NCBI RefSeq assembly: GCF_002234675.1
Contig: NC_019867.2
Span: 25,223,166-25,287,165, forward strand
Direction: 5' to 3'
DNA from: Oryzias latipes
Taxonomy: Eukaryota; Chordata; Actinopteri; Beloniformes; Adrianichthyidae
Length of the DNA: 64,000 bases
The notes below the pieces were generated by a model. That model did no database searches, was not told the DNA's origin, and saw nothing but the letters and a program-made list of their open reading frames with translations. Below, in pieces: positions 31,164 to 43,852 of this stretch. A program made the position numbers and the translations under genes. Each line of letters begins with the position of its first letter. Positions within the stretch are counted from its first letter, which is position 1.

Positions 31164-34100
31164 ATGGCTTCACCTGTCGGTTGTGAACATTACGTACGCG
31201 GTTGTTTGTTAAAAGTGAGTACCCGTTGTAGCCTCAGCGGAAGCAAAGCTGTATGCTAGCGTAAAATGAAACAAAGGACGGACAGGCCAGGGGGCTAACT
31301 CAACAACAACTGTAGTGGCAGACCCAGTCACCGTTTGTCCGGAGCGTTATGACAGTTTTGACAGATGGAGCTCATGTCCACTTTAAGATATTGGCAGGAC
31401 GTCGAAGTTAATGGGTTCCATGTGTTTTGTTTAAAGGATATACACTTCATATTAAGTTTATGATTTTGCGACTACTGCTCTGCTGCTGCTTGTGTTCCTC
31501 AGCCGCACATTGCCACATCGTTATATAATTGTTAACCGACATTTCTTTAACGTTTCCTGAGATGCCTACCAGTTAAACCCCATCCAGATGTTGATGTTCC
31601 CCTAACGTTTGCGTGTTTTTGTGAACTCCAGGCGCCGTGCTGTGGGAAACTGTACGTGTGTCGTCTGTGCCATGATGCTCAGGAGAACCACCCGATGGAT
31701 CGCTTCAAAGTCAGAGAGGTGCAGTGCTCCAAGTGTAACACCTTGCAGCAGGTAAGTTGCATAAATAAAATAAACCACCAGCTGTAGTTGATGACTTTTT
31801 ATTTTTATGCACGTTACCCTAAATGTGTCCTGTTTGTGCATGCTTCTCTAGGCCCAAAAAACATGTCAGCAGTGTCAGTTACAGTTTGGGGAATATTACT
31901 GTGACATCTGCCATTTGTTTGACAAGGATAAGAAGCAGTACCACTGCCAGCCCTGTGGAATATGCAGGTAAATGTGTCATTAACGGCAAACACTCATCAA
32001 CGGTTTACTAAATGGCGTATACTTATATGGCGCTTTTCTACCTTCTTCAGGGCCGTAGCGCTTTAGTCACAATCCCATTCACCCATGCACACATTCATTC
32101 ACACACTGGTGGTCTCAGGAGAAAGTTAGGATTTTGTCTAATAATTAGAGGTGTAGCGACTGATCGACTTAATCAGTGAATCAATTTATATTCCTAATAT
32201 CCAACAAGATCGATCTGTCTGAGGCAACAAATCGACTTAAACCACTATGAAACTGTTGAAAAATGAAACATACCCATAATATCTATTGAAAAAAATCTCT
32301 GTCTTTCTCTGTATCTGAAGATATTTGCATGCTTTGGATTTATCGATCGATGTTGTTCTGGCTGTTTTCAGAAACACTTTATTTTTAAAAATCTATACTT
32401 GATCCTAATTCTTTTGCTGTATGTTAAAAAGCTCAAGTACAATGGGATTGTCTGGTAAAAGAAAAGTTGTGCATTTCTAATGAAGAAACAAACAGGAAAT
32501 CTAAACAGTTGCAGGGGAAACGTGAGTTATCGGTATCGGCTGGAAAAAATTATAACCGCCCATCCCTAGAAGAGACACCACAGAAGAGGCTGATTGACAA
32601 AACCAACAAGTCACAGTGAAAAAGAATCAATAAAACAGCGAGACAGCGAAATATAGCGAAGGAACACCACCGGTAGTGATAATATTCTCCTAAAGTTTGG
32701 TACATCAGAGGAGGAACGATGCAGGCAGCGCCATGAACAGGCAAAGCCCACGCCATGTAAAATTAGGGTCAGCAGCGAAAAGTCTGGATTGAAAATTTTA
32801 ACTGAGGTCTAAAAGCAAAGAGGGGAAGAACCAAAAAAAAAAACAGACGTTGAAAAGAAAAAAAGGCTGCTGTTAGAAATAAACATAATTTTCAGGTTTA
32901 AAGTTGTTTTTTAAAAGTCAAATTTACTTTTTTGACAAATTTTCAATAATTCTTTCAACTTTGTTTTGGTCAAAGTCATAATTTCTTTGTTTGTTTTTTT
33001 TCAAATTTTTAATAATTCCTTGAAGTATACAAAATGTACTTTCAAGTCTTAATACAGTTTTCAAGTTTTCCTTCTCTTCAAATTTACAAAATGGGTTTTC
33101 ATTCAGTTTATGCTGTTCCCAATTTCCCTCCATAAAAAATGTCCTGGATGGAGTTTTAGGTCAGTGAATCAGTTCGTTCAAAATGAAACGATATCACCTA
33201 TGAATCATATCAGCAACCACAAATTCTGATATGAATCAAATTGTTAAAATTAATCTTTAAACCCCTAATAATAGTTCATTTTTTCTTTTTTATCCAGTTA
33301 CCCACTAACAGATGAGTAAACTATGTGTGTTCTGGTATTGGCAGGATTGGACCCAGTGAGAAGTACTTCCATTGTGACAAGTGCAATTTGTGTCTGGCCC
33401 AGGATCTGAGAGGAAACCACAGAGTGATTATGATTATTCACCTCCTTCTGATTCACTCTAATGGAAGAAGTTCTCACTTTGTTTTACTGACTTTGGTTTT
33501 TTTTGATTACTTTCAGTGTGTCGAAAATGTCTCTAGGCAGAACTGTCCGGTTTGTATGGAGGTATGAAACCTTAAAGTACATGTAAAACTAATATTGGAT
33601 TTTCGTCTTTATTTGAGCCCAACTGTTTTTTTTTTGTTTGTTTTCTCTTTGTCAAAAGGATATTCACACGTCCAGGATCGGTGCTCATGTCCTTCCATGT
33701 GGCCATCTTTTACACAAGTGAGGCGACTTTTCTTTTCTGTTGGCTTAGGTTTATGTGTGTTAACTGCAAATAACAGTTTACAGACGAGCTGCAATGATTT
33801 CAAGCTATTTTATAAATACTTTAAACAGATTTCCTTTTAGAAGCACACAAATTAACACCACCAATGAGTTGAAGTGTCTAAAAAACTTGTCAACTCTTTT
33901 GAAAAGTAATAAATCCAGAAAATATAAATTTATTTTTTATCGAAAATGTGCTTTTTACTTTGAGATGACTGTAAACAGCAAAAAAACTTTGCTGTATTTG
34001 TGCTACTGACATATATTAGAAACTTTTTTTTTGCATTTTAAATGTGTTTATCACTTGACGAATGTGAGTAGTAAACAGATGTAAGAAAAAGTACCCGAAG

Positions 34101-37100
34101 CTTTTGGATATTATGGGTTTGTGCAAGAATCAGACAGACGGTTTGTTCTTGTCTTCACCTCCAACAATAGAAACAGAACAGTCTCTCTAAACTAAACACA
34201 GACAGGTGCTTTTATTGAACAAAAAAATATATATTCACAATAGTCTGTGAGAAAAGTATGTGAACCCATAATTACTTCTCCAAGAACTAATCAGACCAGG
34301 AGATGGGAAACCTGGAGTCCACTCAATGGGATGAGGTTAGATTTGGTTAAGGTCATGGCTCCCAAAAGAGGTTTAAAAGCATTTGCTTAACAAGCTATTT
34401 GTTCTGTGAATGTTTACATATTGTGTTTGATAAAAGCAGAAAAGACTAAATGCCTGTGTGGTATTAGTTTGGGCAGATTGTAATTTTCTGTTCTAATCAT
34501 TTGTTTGTCTTTTCAAGTTAGATAAAACTGCAGGAAAGCCCAAAGGGTTCATATACTTTGATTTTCTTACAACATTACTTCCTGAGCTCTAAACTACAGC
34601 CTGTGTCATCAAGACTGGTGTCTTCAGATTAAAAACATCTGTGGTTAAGTCAAGCGGTTCCATCTTGACCTCTTGTCTTTGGTTTTCTTGACAGGACTTG
34701 CTTCGATGACATGGTCAAAACAGGGTGAGTGTAATAAACTTTTATCTGCTGGAATTTGTTTTGGTTTTTTTTTCATGTTTAAATCCAGTTTTCTTTCTGA
34801 ATCTGGTTTCTTATTGGAAAATGGTAAAAAATAAATAAATGACATAGTGGTGAACAGTAGGGGTGCAACAGATCCCAAAATGCCCGGTTCGGATAATGTC
34901 ACAGTTTTAGAGTCACACTTCGGATCATTTTTTGGATCAGTAAGATGGAAAAAAACAAAATAAAAGTTTACAATTATTATTTCTTTAAATGTATTATAGC
35001 ATTAAAATATTTGATCATTGAGGCATTATTAAAAAACAAAAAACATTAATGAGATATTTGAACTCAAGACAGGGCTCCAGACTAACTTTTTTCACTAGGA
35101 GCACAGTGGCCCCCAACTGAAAATTTTAGGGGCACAACCAGAAAATTTAGGGGCGCATAACGTAAATCAACATTCTAACCAAATCTACTAATTTCCACTG
35201 TATTACTAATAAATACTTTTATAATAGATGCAGAAATTAAAATGTGCTGTTTTAAATTCAGTGTCACATTTTATTCTGCACTTTTGAAGATGCAACAACA
35301 AGGTAAACTGACAGCACCATCGCTGTCATGACAGTACAAATAGTTAAGAAAACAGATGGAAATTTATCTTGGTGACACCAAATAGGTGCAGCCAAGATGC
35401 ACAATAAGCGTGTTTGAGATCACCCAGGTGAACTCAACGCTGCGCAGATCACCTGGGGCCTGTTTCACAAAGGAGGTTCAACCAACTCTGAGGTCAAACC
35501 TGAACTCTGAGTTGGTCAATCGAGAGATTGACAACTCTGAGTTTTCAGTTTCAGAGCAGCTGATCCGCGTTAGATCAATCAACTCTGAGTGGACTGATTC
35601 GGAGGTGAGCGTGCGCACCGCGTCTATAAGAAGCCATTATCAATGGAGCGCAGATATCACGAGTCACCATGGCAACCGTGAAAACAAAGAGGTCTGCGTA
35701 TTTTTCGCCAGCTGAACTTGACGTGCTGCTGCAGAGTTGCAGTGAATATGAGAACATATTCCAGAAGAAAAGCAACACCGCTGCATCTGCAAAACAGAGA
35801 CAGTTAGCGTGGGAAAACATAGCTGCTCAAGTTAATGCCTAAGTTTGCATTTAAATCATTGTTATAAATATTGACTGTAATAACTTTTTAAATAGCGTAA
35901 GGTGTGAAATAAAAAATGGTGATATTTAGGAGTACTTTTGAAGTGTTATTCCTGGTGTAAATGCATGAAATGCTGCATAGTGTACAGAACCAATCTGGGG
36001 GAAAATGCATTTAACGTCGGTAATGTTTAGAGGACTTTTTTGTTAACCTTCCCCTCTAGCAAACGTTGGTCATTTTAATATTAATACATGCAATTGTGTT
36101 TTTAAAAGTGAACTTTTGTCTACTGTTGAACCTTTCGCTGCGCAAAGACTTCCTTCTTTTCTCTCGTCTTTCCGACCGTGGTCAAAAGCGCAGGGGAGAT
36201 TTCCTTCAGGGCTGAAGGGAATTCTCCTTCGGGGTTCACTTCCCGTTGGAAACCCTCAACCTCCAGAGCGGAATAAGAATGACTCCAAAACAGTTATTCT
36301 GGGAATGACACCTTCTCCGTCCTCCTCATCCGTGCTCACCCCACCCCCCCCCATCTGCACCTGCAATCGCCCCTCCCCTTGTCTCTCGTGGATTGCACCC
36401 CGCTCAGCACACACACGCTGCAACACTACCCCTGTATTGATCAAGTGGTATAGGTTTATATGGGATTAAGAAAGTAAGCAGTGCTAGAAAATTGTGTTTC
36501 CAAAAAGTAATTGTTACATTAATCTAATTCAATGTCCCTGATTTCATTTTCATGTAGATGCAATCCTGCAGGAATTAAAAGAAACATGGCAGCAGCTAAA
36601 AATGAAGTATAAAAACATAATTCAATCAGGTCAAATGTGAGCATGTCATGGATGTAGGCTTTGTTGACAATATTTGACATATGAAACATCTACATAGCAA
36701 GACCTAATGTTGTTTTCATTTTGTATATGTAATTGACTGCAACGAAAAACGGTAACGCTCAAACAAAAACGTATGGGGAAATGACAAAACATCGAGTCGA
36801 GGTCTCAAAATCCTCGTACGACGTAAATGTAATTCTCTACGAATTAATGCAGCCTCCTCATCTATTGGGTCCTCCAAAAAAGGACAAGCCATTCTTGTCA
36901 CTTAGATCGCGTGACGGAAATGTGGGCAATGAAGGTTGAAGCCAAATATAGTGCTTCGTCTTTAAAAAGGGGAGGGGACCGGCAAAAACTTCGAGTTTGG
37001 AGAATAAAACCTGCTCCCGACCAGGTTAGGTTCACAGCATAAGTAACCATGGATACTGACTCCGAGTAAAAGTTAACTCTCTTTCAGAAACGGGTTTGAC

Positions 37101-40100
37101 TTACTCTGCTTTCTCTGGTTTGACAAACCTCCGATTCTGAAACGGAAAACCCAGGGTTTCCCTGATTTCCGGGTTTATGAACTCAGAGTTTACACTTAAC
37201 CTCCTTTGTGAAACAGGCCCCTGGTGTGTGACATATATTTTTGTTTTTGCTCCAATATTAACTGTCAATTATCACAAAATATCGCAAGAAAGGGGTGGGA
37301 GAAAGGGGCAAACCTACCCGGACACAGCTGGAAACTGAACTGACTGACAGACTACAAAACAATGCATTATGGGACATGTGTCCTGATGGTTTTTGTAGTT
37401 GAGTGATTAATTAAAATAATTTAAAATACCAATTCATTAAAAAAGGCTACATACATTACAAAAAACATTAAAATAATCATAAAATATATAATAACACAGA
37501 TCATACTAAGGGGGAGAAGAATATTAAAACTAAATTGAATGTTAAGGACAACTCCAACTGTTGTCCTTCAGTCTTGCTGCAGATTCACCTTCATCTCACA
37601 GACCCCCCCCCCCCCCCCCCCCCCCCCCCGCCTGGTCTCCCCAACAATCCAGGCGAGGTGCCGGTTCATCTCAAACACGTCTATCGTTGCATTTTCACCA
37701 CGTATTTTCAGTGTGTCTAAAACTAATGTTGTTTTTGCTCGAGCGTGTTTAAAGTTCAAGCCCCGTTAGCTGTCACGCATGTACGTGAGGGACATTTATT
37801 CTCCTCAGCTGACCCGACTCCCGCGGGACGGGAGCGGTGTGCTGCCGTAACCCGTAAGATGCGCCGCCGTAACCAAAACCTAAACCTTACTACGGGTCTG
37901 TGTGACCCAGAGAAAAGTTCAGCACGGACTGCATGTATTTAGAAAATTACGAGCGAATAGATACGTTCTAAAAAGGAAAGTAAGGAACCCTCAAGAGTCA
38001 TTTATTCCACTGTGATTGGTTGGACATCTCCGTGCACGACGATGAAAAAGTGTCATTCATACAAACTGGCGGGCTGCAGTAACATTAAACTTTCATACTA
38101 AGGCGCAAAATATCATCTTGGAGAGCGCAAATAGCCCGCGGGCCGCGAATTTGAGACCCCTGTCACTTGTACACTAGCCGCAGGTCGGAAGAATGAATCA
38201 ATAGTTCACTTACTCATAGCTCAGACGCACATATCAGGTTGTGATGATATTTGTCTGTTTCCTTCCCACAGATGTTTACGCGCGCTCGATTATCTCTAGG
38301 CCCCGCCCCCTCCACGCATTTTAGCCACTGTAAGTGGCTTTCCCTTTCTTTTCACACGCAGTGGCCGACTCACAGACAGGAATCACTCAATGAAACGCGA
38401 GTGTGTGCTCGCGTTTTAATGAGTATGTGCGCGAGTGTGTAGGTCTGCCTGCGTGCGTGTGCGCTCGCGTCTCATTGATTATTTCATTGATCATTGACGT
38501 GCCCCTTCTACGTTTGATGTATAAAAAAATGGAGGGTGGGGGAGGCAAATTTACTGGTAGCACATGTGCGACTGGATGTAAAATTCAGTCGCACAATCTC
38601 AAATTTTGGTCGCAAAATGCGACCAATTGGTCGCAGTCTGGAGCCCTGCAAGATATTCCTTTATGTAAAAGACGCCCATAAAAAAACAAACATGCTTTGA
38701 GACTTTGCATCTTGAAAATAATCACGGGATCCGTGGCACACGCATGTGCCAAAACGTGGCTAGTGATCTGTACCCCTAATGCACAGTATTCATTATTGCT
38801 GATGTCCAGTCAGCAGATATTCATGCATATATTGTCTTTTAACAATGTCCAACATTAAACCGTTTTGTATTCAATAGACATAATTTAACAATTGAGAGCG
38901 ATTACAAATTGCACGGACTCTAAGCAAAAAAAAAAGGTAGTTCATTTCCAGAAATGCTCTATTTAACAAAAAACTCTAAAAGTGTTAATTAATCAACCAA
39001 AGACAGCCTTACTTTGTTCAGCTGTTTTCTAATGCAAACACTGGCTTTTGGTTGTTGCTTTTGCTGCGTGTGCTCATTCTGAATTGAACTTTTATTGTCA
39101 TTACATGTAAGTTGTTGAGCAATGCTGATGTCATGCTTGGCAAGCAGATGATTTTGGCACAACACCGGGACATTTTGTAACACCGGTTGCTACAGGGAAG
39201 CATGTGTAAAAGTTGTGAGGGAGGGGGGCGATTTACAGCAGTGGTCATGATGACAGACACCAGCACTGGTCTGTGGGTCGACTGCTACTGGATCCCAGAG
39301 AGAATAAATAATTCACATTATTTCTATTTTCTTTATAATCGGATTCTAACGAATGTTTTATTTTGGAGATTCTCTTGATGCATGTCAGGATGCTGTCCTC
39401 ACTCGTGTCTTACATAAATCAACCTTCTATTCAAGGTGCTGCTAGTACCACACAATCAACATCATTGATAAACTCACACCCCCAAGCTAGCAAGGTAGAC
39501 AAAAACGAGCGTCTTCATAAAGAATAGTATATGACTTTAAGGGAGAAGAAAGTTTAACAGACAGAAAACAGGATTTCTACGCAAAATGTGGATTTATTAC
39601 CACAGTTGTTCCAATACATGTAAACTTGTTCTGCATAATACTCGACGATCGCCTCTCTGTTATAAGGATGCTGCTTAAAAAGTTTAAAACACAGTGAACT
39701 TTTATTACATTTAGAAAATACTGCTTTCTAGGTTATCATTTTATTTTTGTTATATTTCTCTTGCGCACCTTAGAGTTTACCACAAACAAATATTGTCTGA
39801 CATGAAGCTAGTCTGTGGTGTAAAAAAAAATGTTAAAGGGTTGTTTCTTTAAGCTGCAAATGGACCGCTATGCTGAGAGTCTATATGGAGAAGTATGTTG
39901 CAGAGACACTGATGTGTTCACCGTCATATAATCAAGTAGCACAAATCAACCAGTTAAAATGTATTGCCAAAAATGAACATATGATTTTTATTTTTTTACA
40001 TTTCTCATAAAATATTGTCTGTTTCTGTGTATTCTTAATCAAATCTAGTGCTATTGCTTATTTTAAGGCTTCTGTATGTACATTTTTTAAAGACAATTTT

Positions 40101-40849
40101 AGCTGTGTTCACTAATCTAGTCTTCTGCTCATTAATCAAAAATATTAGCTGCTTGTGAGGAAAGATGTTTTTTTTTCCTTCATCTACAGTCTTAGTAGTA
40201 GTAAAATATTAGGATTGATGCTAAGTTTGATCATCTGTATACATCTATGGTGTTGAGTTATTTAAAAGGGTCCTGGCTTCCTGTGCTCTGCATGTTTCAG
40301 CGTCCACCGCTGCCCCCTGTGCATGCGGTCTGCTTGGAACCTGGACTACCACTGGAACTTGCTTGACAAAGAGATTGCTCAGACACCGATGCCCTCTGAG
40401 TACCAGGATGCCACAGTCCAAGTAAGGCTATGGAAACCCCCTCACTAAATTAGAAAACAAAACTATTTCCATGGACAAATTAGAAAAAAACAAAGGTTGA
40501 AAAAAAAAGTAGAGCTTATTTTTGGCACTAAAGCCTCAAAGTTCTCTGCTATGCCTCTGTGGCATCCCAGAGCAAAACTATTTCTCTGCAGAATGAATCA
40601 AATATTTAGTTTCTGTCTACTTTTCTAAGTTGCAGAAATGTTTAAGTCAATTCTTTTTTCTTTTTTTTTTCTAAATTTTAATAGGTGATATGTCATGATT
40701 GCCAAACCCACTGCACGGTCCCTTTCCATGTGTTGGGGCTGAAGTGCACAGGCTGTGGCTCCTACAACACCGCACAGGACGGAGGGCTAATGTGGCAGCA
40801 GGAAGGGCAAAACCTCCAGGATGAAGGAGAACCAGAGCAGCAGGACTAG
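31164..40849 (+). CDS. rchy1: RING finger and CHY zinc finger protein 1 (Pirh2 E3 ubiquitin ligase)
   Basis: Nine coding exons: 31164-31214, 31632-31751, 31852-31967, 33345-33423, 33517-33561, 33659-33717, 34695-34724, 40301-40421, 40685-40849; 261 aa, the same length as human RCHY1 but with a shorter N-terminus and longer C-terminus. Domains: CHY-type zinc finger (GCEHYVRGC, CCGKLYVCRLCH, about 6-75), CTCHY zinc finger (YYCDICHLFDKDKKQYHC..., about 75-122), RING-H2 (NCPVC ... LPCGHLLHKTC ... CPLC, about 132-174) and a C-terminal zinc ribbon (ICHDC ... CTGCGSYN). RCHY1 ubiquitinates p53, p27 and others in nucleus and cytosol. All zinc ligands I can check are present. AATAAA follows at 41523. 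Confidence 0.97.
31968..33344. mobile_element. Decayed hAT-type fragments in rchy1 intron 3
   Basis: TTAGAGGTGTAGCGACTGATCG near 32141 and, inverted, TTAGGGGTTTAAAGATTAATT ending near 33270 resemble degenerate hAT ends. CGCCCATCCCTA near 32560 resembles another hAT end. 32035-32110 contains the 'AGCGCTTT...CAATCCCATTCACCCA' text common in fish LINE tails. No coding capacity. Limits are approximate. Confidence 0.35.
34080..34571. mobile_element. Tc1-type MITE in rchy1 intron 6
   Basis: The ends TGTAAGAAAAAGTACCCGAAGC and, inverted, TGTAAGAAAATCAAAGTATATG, together with internal 'GAAAAGTATGTGAACCC', match the layout of fish Tc1 terminal repeats. There is no transposase frame. Confidence 0.5.
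35456..37220 (+). mobile_element. PIF/Harbinger element (innermost of the nest)
   Basis: 24-bp inverted ends GGGCCTGTTTCACAAAGGAG... are near-identical and flanked by CTG (35453-35455 and 37221-37223), the 3-bp duplication of Harbinger elements. It keeps a Myb-like ORF (35669-35842) and no recognisable DDE transposase. The well-matched ends make it younger than the two elements around it. Confidence 0.8.
35669..35842 (+). pseudogene. Myb-like Harbinger accessory ORF, truncated (57 aa)
   Basis: The product starts MATVKTKRSAYFSPAEL and includes LLQSCSEYENIFQKKSN and QRQLAWENIAAQVNA, the first two helices of the Myb/SANT-like trihelix domain of Harbinger accessory proteins. It ends at a stop directly after the helix, so the rest of the usual protein is lost or in another exon. 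The start is in a CACCATGG context. Confidence 0.65.
38779..40300. other. Remainder of rchy1 intron 7
   Basis: AT-rich. It holds a 32-bp word at 39116-39147 that recurs exactly at 43705-43736. No other feature recognised. Confidence 0.4.
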
Positions 40850-41522
40850 CCTGGATGACATCTGTCACTCTGGAAATGTATACAAAGTGACACTCTGTTG
40901 CTACACCTGTCACCTGTATTTTTTTGACTCGCTCAGAACGCAGACTGAGCCAATGTTTGTCCATAATCCATCTATCTCGTGGACCTGATGTCACTCGTCA
41001 GGGCTGGAATCGATCCTAGGATGCAGCTGTCGAGGACACACTGGCCGGTCAGTTGGAGCGCTTCCACACGGACGCAGACAAGTCAGTTTATCTGATCTGC
41101 ATGCCTTTTAGTCTGTGACAGGGAACCCATGGAGGGATGCTCACAGTACACCAATGCTGCAGTTTAGGTGGAACCCAGGAAATAGTTTGAACTGTGGATT
41201 TTGTAACAGCTGTGACCAGTTAGAATTGTCCATTTGTGATGGGTTAAATGAACTTGTTCTGTAGAGGACTCGTGTATTGTAAGACTATAGCGGAACAGCA
41301 GAAAACAAATCCTCTTTTTCTTTATTTTGCTGGAATTACTTTGCTTCTGTTGACTGTATTGTTAATTCAAGGTGTTAACAGGAAGTGATGATGGCAAATG
41401 TCACAAGCTGGACGTCAACTAATCCTGATCTTCAGACTTTCTGAAGACCATGGCAGCATAAAATCTGCACTTGAAAACACAAACCGAATCCATTCATTTC
41501 TGTTTCTCTTGATTGATTCCTC

Positions 41523-41528
41523 AATAAA
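41523..41528 (+). promoter_or_regulatory. rchy1: Polyadenylation signal of rchy1
   Basis: AATAAA, 674 nt past the rchy1 stop codon, is the first canonical signal on the strand. Confidence 0.6.
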
Positions 41529-41549
41529 TGCATGAAAACACAGATACAT

Positions 41550-42275
41550 TTGCTGTAATTATTAAGCTCAATGTTTTATTTCTCATCTGACATAAAATGT
41601 GAGACAGGTTAAAAAGTTCATAAGCATTATATTTTAAATTCAAATATAGGTAATATTCCATCAGTTTCAAACATTTTTAGCATTCAGGATTATGCTCCTA
41701 TGTTTTATAGGAAAAGTCACTTCAACAGAATCATCTGGTCATGCATGTTTACAATAGATATGACCTCTTTAGTATAGTGACAGTTGTGCAGGTATTTGCT
41801 TTTTCAATGTTTATTCACTCAAGTTTTTGTTTCTGGGATGACTTGTAAATTTGTGTTCCTGAATCAACAATTGTTTCGGTCAAAGACCAACATTTAGATT
41901 CATTCAGTTCTAAATGAATGTAAATCATAACATTTTACACGAGTGCTCATATGTTAAACAGATTGATCTTTTGCTGTATTTAACCCTTTTAATAACCCAC
42001 CCAGAGAAAGAAAAGGAAAAACATGTTTTGATATTCTATTTGGTGAAAAATAGTTTTAAAATGTGTTTTCAAAAAGTAATCCTTTTAATACAGCTAGTTG
42101 TGGATAACAATTCATTTAAGCGTGATTTCATTTCAATGGTTGCCGTTGATCTTTAAAAGCCTGGATGATCATGATCATGTCATTCTACAGATTTTCTGTC
42201 GAAAACTCATTAACAAAACAAGGAAGAGAGTTTATAGAAGGAAAACTAAAGAGGAAGAAAAAAAACATTCCAACA
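41550..42275. other. Non-coding, no recognised feature
   Basis: AT-rich spacer between rchy1 and a SINE. Open frames at 41914-42156 lack protein character. Confidence 0.4.
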
Positions 42276-42279
42276 AAAA

Positions 42280-42540
42280 TCAGCTCAGTGGCCCTGTGGT
42301 AAAGTGTCTGCCCTGGGACTGGAAGGTTGTGAATTCAAATCCAGGCCGAGTCATACCAAAAACCTGTGCCTCCCTGCTTATCACTGAACTTAAAGGGGTT
42401 GGATTGGTGGGTTAAACCTCCAAATGGTTCCCGAGTGCGGCTGTCTGCAGCTCACTGCTCCCCCAGGGGATGGGTCAAATGTGGAGAACAAATTTCACAC
42501 AATAGGTGCTTGACAACTAATGAGACTTTAACTTTAAAAT
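42280..42540 (+). repeat. tRNA-derived SINE
   Basis: The head CAGCTCAGTGG...GGTAAAGTG is an A-box-like segment, and GGTTGTGAATTCAAATCC is a B-box-like segment, as in tRNA-derived Pol III promoters. The body contains the 'CTCACTGCTCCCCCAGGGGA' block common in fish SINEs. The tail ends GACTTTAACTTTAAAA. Confidence 0.7.
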
Positions 42541-43110
42541 TACGTTTTGTAAAAGAACATCTACCAGAAAAAGCATTCTGTGGACAGGTGAAGCTCAAAT
42601 TGAGTTTGTAAATAGCACAGTGCTGCAAATATACGACTGTGAATTGAGGTGGAGGAAGCGTCATGGTTAGGGGCTGCTTTACCTGGACAGATTGTTATTG
42701 TAAAAATGCTTCCCAAGTATTGCCAAACCATTTTGCAGAACAGCTTTAGACCAACTGAAGCTAGACAGGATGCGGAGCAGAATAAAAAACTAAAATTAAA
42801 GAAGTAAATGCACAGAAGAAAATACATCTTCAAAACAGGCTCAACCAGAGTCCTGACCTTGGCTTGACTGAGATGCAGTGGCATAACCTCAAGAGTATGA
42901 TTCCCCACCATAGATATCCCAAGACCATAGATTCACTTAAACAGTTTTATAAAAACAAATGATTAGAAAATACTCTTGATTGTGATTTCACAAAATGTTT
43001 GGTTGAGGTCATCTCCCCCAATGGGAGAATCAACCAGTTTTAAAACCCCAAATTTTAACAGGGTGTTACCACCCTGACCAATGAATTTTGCACGTTGTGT
43101 CTAACTAAAA
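42541..43110 (+). mobile_element. Decayed Tc1-like transposon
   Basis: Plus-strand frames contain KEHLPEKAF, then GGGSVMVRGCFTW (compare GGGSIMLWGCFSA) and NQSPDLGLTEMQWHNLKSM (compare SQSPDLNPIENLWRDLK), all in Tc1 transposase order. Stops and frame changes break it. Confidence 0.7.
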
Positions 43111-43140
43111 CAGCACGGCATGTTTGGTAATAGCTTAGAC

Positions 43141-43615
43141 CAAGGATGGGCAAACTATGGCCCAGGGGTCATTGTGGCCTGTTAAATGATTTAATGTGGT
43201 CCATCAAACTTCTATACATTAACATTGATAATCCTTATTAATGTTTTATTTTCCCTGTGATGCTGGTGTCTAACCATAGATGGCACATAAAAATACAAAA
43301 ACCTTTGTTTAGGTCCAGAAAAAAGTTATTCTACCTTCATGTGGTGTTGGATGATTTTGTTGTTTTTCTGAAGTTCATGTGTGTTCTCCACGTTGGACAG
43401 GCATTTTTCCCAAAATTCCAACACCACATGAATCCAGCATAAACCAACAAATATATAAACATAAATTAAAGCATGTTTTCATTCGGATCCCATGTTATTT
43501 CTTTCTCTCAAGAGATTGATTATCAAAATACTCCATGCATTTGCTCCTGGTCCAGCCCTTAATATAATTCTAGAACCATTTGTGGCCCATGAATCAAAAA
43601 GTTTGCCCAGCCCTG
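43141..43615. mobile_element. Non-autonomous hAT element
   Basis: The ends CAAGGATGGGCAAACTATGG and, inverted, CAGGGCTGGGCAAACTTTTT lie between GCTTAGAC (43133-43140) and GCTTAGAA (43616-43623), an 8-bp target duplication with one difference. 475 bp, no transposase. Confidence 0.8.
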
Positions 43616-43852
43616 GCTTAGAAAGACTGTTTTTTTACTGTTGTGACTTACTTGAAGATCAGAACACATTTTCTCTCCAATTTAGACAGAAATCCAAGTA
43701 AGGGTGAGCAATGCTGATGTCATGCTTGGCAAGCAGCCCAAAGGGCTCACATGCTTTTTTCTCTTACCATTACAGTAATATTCACATGGGAGTTTGCATG
43801 CACAACAAAACGAGACAGATTTTATAAAACAATAGTATAAACTCAGTTGGGA

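Larger units (their letters stand above)
35070..38648. mobile_element. Middle element of the nest (CAGGGCTCCAGACT ends)
   Basis: The ends CAGGGCTCCAGACT and, inverted, CAGGGCTCCAGACTGCGACC are flanked by CAAGA (35065-35069 and 38649-38653), a 5-bp direct repeat. The end sequence is hAT-like but 5 bp is not the 8 bp usual for hAT. The interior includes a poly-C tract (37603-37629) and GCGGGCCGCGAATTTGAGACCCCTG (38137-38161), which is itself like a hAT end, so still more debris may be present. Confidence 0.6.
34858..38778. mobile_element. Outer hAT element in rchy1 intron 7
   Basis: The ends TAGGGGTGCAACAGATC and, inverted, TAGGGGTACAGATC have flanks GTGAACAG and ATGCACAG that agree at 6 of 8 bases, a worn 8-bp hAT duplication. 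It now contains a second element (35070-38648), which itself contains a Harbinger element (35456-37220). No transposase remains. Confidence 0.6.

Noticed and set aside
37535-37769. Overlapping Pro-rich frames across the poly-C tract
   Set aside because: Produced by the C homopolymer at 37603-37629 in all frames; it lies inside transposon debris.
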